Source: Gemmata massiliana (GTDB taxonomy: Bacteria > Planctomycetota > Planctomycetia > Gemmatales > Gemmataceae). From it: a stretch of 35,950 nt of DNA. Location: NCBI GenBank assembly GCA_000531095.1, contig HG799462.1, forward strand, positions 1,156,576 to 1,192,525, in the 5' to 3' direction. This document shows, piece after piece, positions 1 to 7,032 of this stretch; the stretch's first letter is position 1, and every line of letters begins with the position of its first letter. Made by a program: the position numbers and the translations under genes. The notes beneath the pieces were generated by a model. The model searched no databases and was not told the DNA's origin. It saw only the letters and a list, made by a program, of their open reading frames with translations.

Positions 1-345
1 TTGCTTCACACGATCGCGCGCCGGGCGGGCTCGGTGCCCGTCACGTTGGTGCTGGACAACGCCCGGTATCAGCGGTGCGTGTTGGTGCAGGACGCGGCCA
101 AGCAGTTGGGGATCGAGCTGCTGTTCCTGCCGTCGTACTCGCCGAACCTGAACTTGATCGAGCGCCTGTGGAAGTTCGTGAAGAAGGACGTGCTCAACAG
201 TCGGCACCATCAGGACTTCAAGAGGTTCCAGAGTGCCATCGACGGGTGCCTCGCGGATCTGCCGACCAAACATCGAGAGAAACTGGCGACTCTGTTGGCC
301 CACAACTTCCAGACCTGGAACAATGTGTCACTCCTGGGCGCGTAA
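1..345 (+). CDS. IS630-type transposase, C-terminal part (cut by window edge)
   Basis: This is the C-terminal half of a DDE-superfamily transposase of the IS630/Tc1-mariner type, which cuts and joins the ends of its insertion sequence. The frame is open from the first base of the window, so the TTG at position 1 is probably internal and the N-terminal helix-turn-helix part lies outside. Visible signs are VTLVLDNARYQ (the second catalytic Asp with its Asn), then FLPSYSPNLNLIERLWKFVK, the family hallmark carrying the final acidic residue (E of IERLWK). The tail runs on about 60 residues to a TAA at 343-345, as in intact members, so the C-terminus looks whole. A small unrelated gene follows after 27 nt. 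Whether the element is active cannot be judged without its upstream half and terminal repeats. Confidence 0.85.
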   Translation: MLHTIARRAGSVPVTLVLDNARYQRCVLVQDAAKQLGIELLFLPSYSPNLNLIERLWKFVKKDVLNSRHHQDFKRFQSAIDGCLADLPTKHREKLATLLAHNFQTWNNVSLLGA

Positions 346-372
346 AGCATAACTCAACTTGGAGAACGCTCA

Positions 373-576
373 ATGAACTGGAAGGCACTCGGTGCGGACG
401 GCTGGGAATCGGACGATGGAGCGCTTCGAGTTAAGCGCGATGGAGTAGCCAAAGACAAATGGCACATCGAGCAGAACAAAGACGGCAAGTGGATCGCACT
501 CGCTCCGGTTGAGAAGTACCCAAGTCCAGAAGATGCTTTGAGCAGAGCAAAAGAAATGGTCGAACTGTTGAGCTAA
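373..576 (+). CDS. Small hypothetical protein (67 aa)
   Basis: I do not recognise this protein. It is 67 residues, soluble, with no signal peptide or membrane segment. It has a Trp/Gly/Asp-rich N-terminal half (MNWKALGADGWES) and a segment WHIEQNKDGKWIALAPVEKYPS that reads like a small beta hairpin, followed by a C-terminal helix (PEDALSRAKEMVELLS). The start is supported by GGAG at 361-364, 8 nt before the ATG. Base composition is less GC-rich than the neighbouring housekeeping genes. It lies directly behind the IS630 end and is followed 32 nt later by a hairpin repeat that recurs after the next small gene. A cargo-like or recently acquired gene is possible. Confidence 0.6.
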   Translation: MNWKALGADGWESDDGALRVKRDGVAKDKWHIEQNKDGKWIALAPVEKYPSPEDALSRAKEMVELLS

Positions 577-607
577 GCCCTAAGCCGCACGCTGAACACG
601 TCTGTTA

Positions 608-662
608 CCCCACTGGAGCTTACCCGTGGGGCAATTTCGCGAACTGAAACTACTGCAAAAAA
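608..662. repeat. Hairpin repeat, copy 1
   Basis: CCCCAC and GTGGGG pair across 608-631, and about 30 nt of conserved sequence follow (GCAATTTCGCGAACTGAAA, then ACTGCAAAAA). The same unit returns at 1078-1133. It sits just downstream of the 67-aa gene, so it may act as a 3' hairpin for that transcript. Confidence 0.6.
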
Positions 663-829
663 CCTTTCGCGAGATGCAGCATGATCCGCTTCAGCAACTG
701 TTCTTTTCAGAAGAAATCAGCAAATCTCCCGTTCTGAGGTGTTGCCTCAACCGGAAGGTGTATAAGATCAAGACGCGATTCTTAATTTCGTCAAGATGAC
801 GGAACAATCGCGGAACTCACGAGACAACT

Positions 830-1051
830 ATGACTGAACATGCAGAGCACATCAAACTCGATGCCGAACCACCGCTGTCGGTTGGGCAACGAGTGCGACA
901 TGCGGCGACTTGGCGAAAAGGAGTGGTTGTAGCAATCGCTAACACTGACGCAAGTCGCGGAGAGGATCGCTACCGCATCCGGTGGTACGATTGGAAGCGG
1001 TCAGAACCCATCACGAACGACATCGGCCGATTCTTCCTCGATCCGATTTGA
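830..1051 (+). CDS. Small hypothetical protein (73 aa)
   Basis: Unrecognised 73-residue soluble protein. The central part (VGQRVRHAATWRKGVVVAI, then DRYRIRWYDWKRSEPI) resembles a compact SH3-like beta barrel of the kind often found in small regulatory or nucleic-acid-associated proteins, but this is a guess from residue pattern only. There is no signal peptide. The start codon lacks a strong Shine-Dalgarno sequence (only GAGA about 9 nt upstream). It is followed 26 nt after its stop by the second copy of the hairpin repeat found behind the previous small gene, so the two small genes have parallel architecture. Moderate confidence that it is a real gene. Confidence 0.5.
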   Translation: MTEHAEHIKLDAEPPLSVGQRVRHAATWRKGVVVAIANTDASRGEDRYRIRWYDWKRSEPITNDIGRFFLDPI

Positions 1052-1077
1052 ACCGCTCTTCGCGAGCATTTCCGATG

Positions 1078-1133
1078 CCCCACTGGCGTTTACCGGTGGG
1101 GCAATTCTGCGAACTGAAAGTCACTGCAAAAAT
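1078..1133. repeat. Hairpin repeat, copy 2
   Basis: CCCCACTGG (1078-1086) pairs perfectly with CCGGTGGGG (1093-1101) around a 6-nt loop. It is followed by GCAATTCTGCGAACTGAAA and CACTGCAAAAA, matching copy 1 at 608-662 in the same orientation. It lies just behind the 73-aa gene. Confidence 0.65.
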
Positions 1134-1217
1134 TTTGTGCGAACCTTTCTGCCCATTCTCCTGTCAGCAGCCAGCACTTCTGCAATGGGGAACTCCTAGC
1201 ACCGACGGGGCCAACTG

Positions 1218-1610
1218 GTGCGAGAGGAACCGCCGTGCTTGGAAGGCCGGCGGCCAAGCGCGGCGGCCTCGCTGAACGATGCGTTGACGTCCAGACCGCA
1301 ATGGACCTGCGACATGTTTGGGGAGATCGGCGGTCGCCCGTTTCTCGGACATCTCATCAAACGGTGGAACGCCGATTTCAACACCAGCCCGAACGCGCCG
1401 GTACGTTTGTGGCTCGAACCGGCCGAATTGCCGCCCGCGCGCATCCGTGTGTGCATCGAGAATCACCAGCTGGAAGACCCGGAAAAACTGTGGACGTTAG
1501 CGGAAGATGTCGAACGGCAGTGGCGCGGGAAGGCGAAGGGAGTGGCTCAGTCAGTCACGGTCCCCCCCGGTTCCCGACGCGCCGACCGGGGTGCGACTGA
1601 ATGTCAGTGA
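1218..1610 (+). CDS. Unrecognised open frame, possibly a gene fragment
   Basis: An open frame of 130 codons that I cannot assign to a family. The middle reads like real protein (MFGEIGGRPFLGHLIKRWNA, then PVRLWLEPAELPPARIRVCI and EDPEKLWTLAEDVERQWR), while both ends look like low-quality GC-rich frame. No good ribosome binding site precedes either the ATG at 1218 or the internal ATG at 1314. The frame runs into the start of the IS5-type transposase remnant at 1601, so it may be a host gene interrupted or truncated by that element. Treat it as a possible fragment rather than an established gene. Confidence 0.35.
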   Translation: MREEPPCLEGRRPSAAASLNDALTSRPQWTCDMFGEIGGRPFLGHLIKRWNADFNTSPNAPVRLWLEPAELPPARIRVCIENHQLEDPEKLWTLAEDVERQWRGKAKGVAQSVTVPPGSRRADRGATECQ

Positions 1611-2247
1611 GAATCGGGTTCTTATTAGATTCGTTGCAAACGTACATCACGCAGGAGTTCGTGGGATTCTTGTTCGGCGTGGATAAGGGAACGGTGTCGC
1701 GAAAGGTTCAGGAACTGAGCCTGTGCATGACCGGTGTGTTCCGCATCCCGGAGAACAAGGTGCGCATCGATCCGGGCGACCTCGAAGCAATCGCCCCACG
1801 CGAGGCCAACGGCGCAGTTACTCGGGGAAGAAGAAGCGTCACACGGTGAAGCATCACGTGGTCGTGACGCGGGCGCGCAAGGGACCGGGCGAGAAACAGA
1901 AGGTGCGGATCAAGGCCGTGTCGAAGGGGGCGAAGGGGCGCGTTCGCGACAAGAAGGTGTACGACCGGTCGCGGTTGCAGGTTCCCGAGGGCGTGCCGAA
2001 ATCGGGCGATAGTGGGTATCAGGGGAGCCACTTACGGGTACCCAAAAAGAAGCCGAGGAAGGGGCAACTGAGTGACGAGCAGAGGCACGCGAATCGGCGG
2101 TTGGCGAAGGAGCGGATCGTGGCCGAACACGGGATCGGGAAGATGAAGATCTGGCGCATCGCCTCAGACCGGTATCGCAATCCGCTCCGGCGCCACACGG
2201 TGATGATGAAGAACGTCGCGGGCCTCCACAACCGCGTGTACGGATAA
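1601..2247 (+). pseudogene. IS5-family transposase remnant (frameshift and internal deletion)
   Basis: Two reading frames together spell most of an IS5-type DDE transposase. The first frame (1601 to about 1800) holds the helix-turn-helix region, TQEFVGFLFGVDKGTVSRKV. The second (about 1800-2247) resumes with NRPTRGQRRSYSGKKKRHTV and carries the later catalytic signs: SGDSGYQG (second Asp) and KERIVAEHGIGKMKIWRI (the Glu). The segment expected to hold the first catalytic Asp, between these blocks, is missing, so the copy has an internal loss as well as a frame change and should be dead. The end at 2247 (LHNRVYG) looks like a natural C-terminus. It shows the left part of the window has been hit repeatedly by insertion sequences. 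Confidence 0.8.
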
Positions 2248-2370
2248 CGGCCACACGACTGCATGGCCGAAGTACGCCTGGATCAGCGCCTATTGCGCAA
2301 CAAGTCTATTATCTCCCCGGTCTGTAAGCCGGCCGTTCGCCAGTTCCGGTTCACACCGACCGTTCACTTT

Positions 2371-3648
2371 TCACTTCACGATAGCGCAGAAGTCGATTTG
2401 ATACGGCGCCAGTTCCTTCTGACGGCTGAGATCGGTGACGAGTCGTTGAGCTTCGACCGCGGTCCGCACCTCGAAACTCACAATCAGCTTCTTCGTACCG
2501 GTCCAGCGGACTTCCACAAAGGTGGCGCGCCCTTGACACACTTGACGAACCAGAGTCGTGATCGGGTCCGGGGTGTTGTCCGACATTTGTGCCCGGGCCA
2601 CGACGGGTTTCACGTTTGCCGCACCGGACTTCCACGCCGGTGCTTCGTTCGCGGGCGGCGCGGGCGCCGGGGTGGGCGCGGGCTGAGCGCTGCTGGCCGG
2701 CGCCCAGGTGCCGGGAGCCGGCTGCGTGGACGCGGGGGCCATCTGCCAGTGGTACTCTTCGCGCTTCGGCGCTTCTGGCGGCTTCGGCTCCTTCACTTCG
2801 ACGCGCGCGGGCGCTTCCGGCTTCGGCTCTTCAGTCACCGAGATCGGGAGCGGGCCGGGCGGGAGTTGCGGGACCGCGACTGGTTTGGTGGGTTCCACCG
2901 CCGGGAGAACGGACGGAGCTGCGATCCGCGGGCCGACGGGTTGCTCGGCAGCCGGTTCCGGCTTCGTCATAGTCGTTGCGGGTGGAAACGGGATCGGGGC
3001 CGGTTCCTTGATGGCGACCGCGACCGCGGGCGGCTCGGGAACAACAGGTGGTGCGATTGCAACTGGGGGCAGAACCGGCGGCGCGGTAATGCGCGGTAAG
3101 TTTACGGGCACGGCCGGCTTCTGGACGGCCGCGGGCGGAGTGCCGGCATCCGGTGCGGGCGCGAACTTCGATTCCCCCGTCGGGTTGAACTTCGGTAGCT
3201 CGGGCCGATCGTTTTGCGGGACCTGAGCCGGCGGAATCTGCGATTGCGGTTGCGGGCGCGGCTGAAACTGCGGCGCGGGTTGCAACGACGGCTGCGATTG
3301 GGTCGTAACCGGAACGATCGCTTGCTGCGGCGGATACGTACCGCGGTTCGCACTGTAGTTCGGCGGTTCGGTACCGGGCGGGGTGCGCAGCGGATTCATG
3401 ACGGGAACGGGAAACGCACCGGGCGTTGCCCCCGTGATCGAGTACCAGTTCGCAGACGCCTTCGGGTATTCCCCTGCCGGGGCGAACGGGTTCGCGCCCG
3501 GGGTCACCGTGCCCCACCCGAACCAGCGGTACGCGGGCGGTCCGGCGAACACCGGCGACCCGCTCGCGCTCGTCCCGCGGAACGGGGTCGAGGCGGTCGG
3601 TTCTGGTTGCTGCGTCTGAGGTTGCGGTTGAGGCGCGTGGCCTTTCAA
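2371..3648 (-). CDS. Proline-rich protein with small C-terminal domain
   Basis: A 425-residue frame starting at a TTG that overlaps the stop of the upstream gene by 4 nt. About residues 1-355 are low complexity, dominated by Pro, Ala, Gln and Val (runs such as PQPQPQTQQPEP), typical of an extended periplasmic or surface linker. The last 65 residues form a compact domain (ITTLVRQVCQGRATFVEVRW through YQIDFCAIVK) that looks alpha/beta and BON-like, but I cannot name it firmly. The protein as started here has no signal peptide. In the same frame upstream of the TTG the translation continues sensibly (TEDEPGLLSKGFDRLKG), while the preceding gene supplies a signal peptide, so the two are probably one secreted protein split by a -1 frame change. 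It is the last gene of the minus-strand envelope cluster. Confidence 0.7.
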   Translation of the reverse strand: MKGHAPQPQPQTQQPEPTASTPFRGTSASGSPVFAGPPAYRWFGWGTVTPGANPFAPAGEYPKASANWYSITGATPGAFPVPVMNPLRTPPGTEPPNYSANRGTYPPQQAIVPVTTQSQPSLQPAPQFQPRPQPQSQIPPAQVPQNDRPELPKFNPTGESKFAPAPDAGTPPAAVQKPAVPVNLPRITAPPVLPPVAIAPPVVPEPPAVAVAIKEPAPIPFPPATTMTKPEPAAEQPVGPRIAAPSVLPAVEPTKPVAVPQLPPGPLPISVTEEPKPEAPARVEVKEPKPPEAPKREEYHWQMAPASTQPAPGTWAPASSAQPAPTPAPAPPANEAPAWKSGAANVKPVVARAQMSDNTPDPITTLVRQVCQGRATFVEVRWTGTKKLIVSFEVRTAVEAQRLVTDLSRQKELAPYQIDFCAIVK

Positions 3649-4022
3649 CCGGTCGAACCCCTTCGACAGCAGCCCGGGCTCGTCCTCGGTTGCGGAGTGA
3701 GTTGGCGCGCGTTGTTACCGCGCGTCACGCTCCCACCGGCGGGAACGACTCCCGGGTCCGCGTTCGGCCCGTTCAGCCACGCGGGACCGGCCACGCCCGG
3801 GCGCCCGGAGCCGGTTCCGGTGTTCGGCCGCGTGACCGGCGTACTGGGAAACGACGACGGTGGGAAATCGTCCGCGGCGGCGCCGCGTGCGACCGGTGGT
3901 ACGTCACCGGGTTTCAGCGGTTCGGGCGGTAGAAAGGTCGCGCCGCGCTCACGCGGTGGTTGCGCCACGGCCACCGTGACGACCAACCCCAGCACCGCGA
4001 TCACGCCCACAAATGTCCGCAT
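3645..4022 (-). CDS. Secreted Pro-rich protein, N-terminal part (probable split gene)
   Basis: A 125-codon frame beginning with a clear signal peptide (MRTFVGVIAVLGLVVTVAVA, then QPPRERG). The mature part is Pro/Gly/Ala-rich. The ATG at 4022 follows a purine-rich GGACGAGG. The frame's end (RTSPGCCRRGSTG) does not look like real protein, and it overlaps the TTG of the next frame. Reading one base back in this region gives TEDEPGLLSKGFDRLKG in frame with the downstream Pro-rich protein. I infer that 4022-2371 is a single secreted protein of about 545 residues with a one-base deletion (or sequencing error, or programmed -1 shift) somewhere around 3650-3700. No canonical slippery heptamer was found, only a GGGG run. 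Confidence 0.65.
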   Translation of the reverse strand: MRTFVGVIAVLGLVVTVAVAQPPRERGATFLPPEPLKPGDVPPVARGAAADDFPPSSFPSTPVTRPNTGTGSGRPGVAGPAWLNGPNADPGVVPAGGSVTRGNNARQLTPQPRTSPGCCRRGSTG

Positions 4023-4111
4023 GGCCTCGTCCTTGAGAGCTTCGATAGTGCTGCGGAGAACGTGCCGGGCCGCGTCAAGAATCCTTCTTCCGCGGTACCG
4101 GCCCTCAGAAT

Positions 4112-4591
4112 TTACCTTTTCGGCGTCGGCGGGACCGATGTCCCGATCCCGGCCAACCCGGACCGGGAACCGCCACGACTCCCGAACGGCGACGGGAAGT
4201 AACCCATCGTGTTACTGAACACGACCGCGTGCCCCGCCGGGGGCAGCACGCTGCCGACGCCGACCTCGCGCGGTTGGAACGGATCCTGGGCGTTCGCCAG
4301 TTGCGGGAAGAACAGGGTCCGGTTCCCGCCGGCGGCCGTGAACGGCGCGCCCAACCCGCCTTGACCGGCCCCGCCCACGGTGCCCGGGCGCACGCCGTAA
4401 TAGTAGTTCACACCAGGGTTACCGCCGCGCAGCAGGTTCAGGTACGGGCTGAGCGGTTGGTTCTGCGGGTTGTAGATGTTCGGCATCACACCCCCCGGCG
4501 GGTACTGTTGCTGCTGTTGCATCGGGTACTGGGCCGCCGCGGTCCCGGCCGAGCCGAATACCGCGACCGTCATCAACAAGAAGCGCATCAT
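4112..4591 (-). CDS. Secreted Gln/Gly/Pro-rich protein of unknown function
   Basis: A protein of about 159 residues with a signal peptide (MMRFLLMTVAVFGSAGTAAA, cleavage before or after QYP). The mature part begins with a Gln run (MQQQQQYPPGG) and is rich in Gly, Pro, Asn and Tyr (NYYYGVRPGTVGGAGQGG), ending in SVPPTPKR. The start at 4591 is preferred over a longer frame because GGAGG lies 9 nt upstream (complement of 4601-4605); the next Met at 4588 is also possible. There is no recognisable catalytic domain. It sits between the polysaccharide export lipoprotein and another secreted Pro-rich protein on the same strand, so a cell-surface or extracellular-matrix role is the most reasonable inference. 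Confidence 0.7.
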   Translation of the reverse strand: MMRFLLMTVAVFGSAGTAAAQYPMQQQQQYPPGGVMPNIYNPQNQPLSPYLNLLRGGNPGVNYYYGVRPGTVGGAGQGGLGAPFTAAGGNRTLFFPQLANAQDPFQPREVGVGSVLPPAGHAVVFSNTMGYFPSPFGSRGGSRSGLAGIGTSVPPTPKR

Positions 4592-4674
4592 GTCGTGAAT
4601 CCTCCGAGTTGAGTGCCCCACGAGCTTCTAACCACACTCCAGGCCGCACCTCGCGTTCCGAACGCCCCGCACGG

Positions 4675-5631
4675 TCAGTTGTTGTTCCCGAACCCGTTCC
4701 CGCGCCCGGCGATCTGGTTCACAGTGCTCGACCCGAGGAGCGTGATCCCGAATATCCGCTCGACAGGGGCGATGACCCGGGCGAGCGTGCGGTCGATCGT
4801 CACGAGGCGCTGGGCCTTCACATACACGCGGTCGCCGGGGAGGATCTGGTAGTTCGTGTGCGTGATTCCGTGTTGACTCAGCCCGACCCAGTCGACTGGC
4901 AGGATCTGCCACGGCTGCCCCGCGTGCGGCGTGCGGCGTGCGACCCAGATGTTCCGGCGGCTGGACACGTCGGACAGGCCGCCAATGTTGGAGATCGCGT
5001 CCAGTACGGTTTCGCCGCCGGTAATGGGCAACGACACGACCTGCTCCCCGGCGCCCTGACCGCCCCCGTCCACAATGACGTAATACCGCTTGCTGTTGTA
5101 AGCAATTACGTCCACGATCACGATGATGCTCTCCGGCTTCGTCTCGAACTTGTTCAGCGCCGCCTCTCGGGTCAGGTGAGTTTTAATCGCTTCGGCCGCC
5201 TGATCGAGCGTCAGCCCCGCAACCGGCACCGCTCCCCAAAACCCGAGGCCGACGGAGCCGTCGAGCCGAACCTGGAACGGCCCCGAGATCGGTTGGACAG
5301 TGAGCGGAATGGTCACGTCCTTCATGCGATCCTTGCCTTCCTTGTCGACAATCGGTCTACCGCTAACCGGATCGACGTCCGGTATCTTGGTCCGCTGCAC
5401 GACTTCAATGAGCAGTTGGTCGGGGGCCTCGATTACGTAGGGCGGGAGCGTGATCTTCTTCATTTCGCGCGGAACAGCGTCTTCCGGAGGCACCTGGATG
5501 TGCGCGTTCGCGTCGTTGGGCATCGGGGCCGACCCGAATTGGCCTACATGGGAACCGTGCATGCATCCGGTAGCGGTCAGGACCAGTCCGGCGACGACGA
5601 ACAGGAACTTGCACCGACGCGCCGCTGCCAT
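4675..5631 (-). CDS. Polysaccharide biosynthesis/export lipoprotein (Wza-like, SLBB)
   Basis: This reads as a polysaccharide export protein of the Wza type, which forms part of the outer-membrane channel for capsule or exopolysaccharide. The 318-residue product has a lipoprotein signal (FLFVVAGLVLTATGC, lipobox Cys at about residue 23). A Poly_export region follows (YVIEAPDQLLIEV, then RLDGSVGLGFWGAVPVAGLT and DQAAEAIKTHL), then an SLBB-like segment (YYVIVDGGG, GETVLDAISNIGGL) and a closing YQILPGDRVYVKAQ. The ATG at 5631 is chosen because a GGGGGAG stretch lies just upstream and the lipoprotein signal then starts at residue 1; the longer frame to 5745 adds a sequence that does not look coding. 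No glycosyltransferase or Wzc-like kinase is adjacent, so the export genes are not complete here. Confidence 0.85.
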   Translation of the reverse strand: MAAARRCKFLFVVAGLVLTATGCMHGSHVGQFGSAPMPNDANAHIQVPPEDAVPREMKKITLPPYVIEAPDQLLIEVVQRTKIPDVDPVSGRPIVDKEGKDRMKDVTIPLTVQPISGPFQVRLDGSVGLGFWGAVPVAGLTLDQAAEAIKTHLTREAALNKFETKPESIIVIVDVIAYNSKRYYVIVDGGGQGAGEQVVSLPITGGETVLDAISNIGGLSDVSSRRNIWVARRTPHAGQPWQILPVDWVGLSQHGITHTNYQILPGDRVYVKAQRLVTIDRTLARVIAPVERIFGITLLGSSTVNQIAGRGNGFGNNN

Positions 5632-5760
5632 AACCGCTCCCCCCAGCACGAAACGACCCCGGTAACTACCGGTATCGCTTGTGTTATCGGCGCGGCCGGA
5701 ACCGTTCGTGAACCAAACCACACGATTCGTGAGGGTTTGGTTCAAGTCTGGTGATTTGGG

Positions 5761-6774
5761 TTACGTGAGCAGGCGCGCGAGGTTGAAGTAAGCCAGTAGC
5801 GCGGCCACGTCTGCACATGTTAACGCGATCGGTCCCGCGGCGACCTGCGGGTCGCGTTTCAGCAACCGGAGAACGTGCGGCACCGCCATTCCCGCGACCG
5901 CGGCACACGTTACGCCGATCCCGATCCCGCCCAGCACGATCAGGAACAGTACCGCGAGATTCTGCCAGATGGCCGCAATCACCCCCACCAGAAGGCCCGT
6001 GGCGAGACCGAGCAACAGACCGGTGAGCGCTTCGGGGCGCAGCCGGCGGAAGAGTTCGCGCCACGAGGGACCGGTTTCACGGAACGCTTCGAGCGCGAGT
6101 GTCACGGACTGAATCGCGACACTTTCCGCAAGTGCGAGAACGACCGGGATGAAGAGCGCGAGAACCGCATGCTGCCAGTTCAGTTCGACGTGGTAAATTT
6201 CGACGAGAATCGCCGCCAGCGTGCCGCCCGCGACGTTACACAGCAGCCACGGGAACCGCCCGCGGAACGCGACCAGCGGGCGCGCCTGCTGCGACCGGGT
6301 GAGCCGCACACCGATTAACTGGAACACGTCGTCGCGCGGCCCGGGGGATGCCGGTGCGGGGGTGGAATCGCCGGTTTCGGCCAGTTCTTCCGCGTAGGCT
6401 TCAATGTCGATGACACCGAGCAACCGGCGCATTTCGTCCACCACCGGGAACGCGAGCAACCGGTGCATGGTGAAGAACTCGCACGCATCGAGGAGCGTGG
6501 CCGAGGTCGGGATCGCGATCACGGACGCGATCATGACGCTCTTCACGGGCGTCTCGAGGGTCGCGAGCAGGAGCCGGCGCGTGGGCACCACCCCGACGAG
6601 CCGAAGGGCCGCGTCGACCACGTAAAAGTAAATGATCCGGCCGGGCGGCGGGTGCTTGCGCATGTGCGCGAGCGCCTCCCCCACGGTCCACTCAGGGTCC
6701 AGGGTGGCGAAGTCGGCGCGCATGTACGTGGTCACCGGCTCGTTCAGTTGGGCTTCAGTCAGGTGTAGGGGCAT
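5761..6774 (-). CDS. MgtE-like divalent cation transporter without MgtE N-domain
   Basis: A 337-residue protein with a pair of CBS domains (about residues 18-75 and 79-131) followed by a five-helix membrane domain (about 174-337) of the MgtE Mg2+ transporter/channel type. Canonical MgtE proteins are about 450 residues and begin with a superhelical MgtE_N domain; that domain is missing, and the first CBS begins almost at once (MRADFATLDPEWTVGEAL). The C-terminal helix keeps the family pattern with an Asp (DPQVAAGPIALTCADVAALL), the likely ion-binding residue. The second helix, where MgtE normally has a Gly-rich GGNxGxQ-like motif, reads ALAESVAIQS. A GGAG precedes the ATG. Ion specificity could therefore differ from classic MgtE, or the protein may act mainly as a sensor. 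Confidence 0.8.
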   Translation of the reverse strand: MPLHLTEAQLNEPVTTYMRADFATLDPEWTVGEALAHMRKHPPPGRIIYFYVVDAALRLVGVVPTRRLLLATLETPVKSVMIASVIAIPTSATLLDACEFFTMHRLLAFPVVDEMRRLLGVIDIEAYAEELAETGDSTPAPASPGPRDDVFQLIGVRLTRSQQARPLVAFRGRFPWLLCNVAGGTLAAILVEIYHVELNWQHAVLALFIPVVLALAESVAIQSVTLALEAFRETGPSWRELFRRLRPEALTGLLLGLATGLLVGVIAAIWQNLAVLFLIVLGGIGIGVTCAAVAGMAVPHVLRLLKRDPQVAAGPIALTCADVAALLAYFNLARLLT

Positions 6775-6956
6775 CGCGCTCCACTTTCGCTTCGATCCGC
6801 TGAACAGCTCCTACCCGGCTCCACACTGCATTTTACCCGCGCGAGAAGTGCAACCCGGCCTGGGAAGCGCCGGTCCGCGAGAAATCACGTGCCCTCTACG
6901 CCGCGAAACCGGAATCGGTGACCGCGAGCGGCGTCTTTCGTGGGTGCCCGCCCTTT

Positions 6957-6984
6957 TTGAGGAAGGGGGTTGGGTGGTTAGATT
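6957..6984 (+). promoter_or_regulatory. Possible promoter for the moxR operon
   Basis: TTGAGG (6957-6962) and TAGATT (6979-6984) are 16 nt apart, each matching 4 of 6 bases of the sigma70 -35 and -10 consensus, about 50 nt before the moxR start. The match is weak and is the only candidate I saw in the 258-nt gap. Confidence 0.25.
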
Positions 6985-7032
6985 CTGGGCGTAAGCTGAA
7001 CACTCGGACTCGCATCTACTTCGGAAAGCCTT

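Noticed and set aside
577-1217. Possible integron attC sites behind the two small genes
   Set aside because: I looked for RYYYAAC and GTTRRRY core sites flanking the hairpins and found none in the right places; the hairpins are also shorter than typical attC sites.
3640-3665. A programmed -1 frameshift site
   Set aside because: There is a GGGG run but no X-XXY-YYZ heptamer in the correct frame, so a simple indel is more likely.
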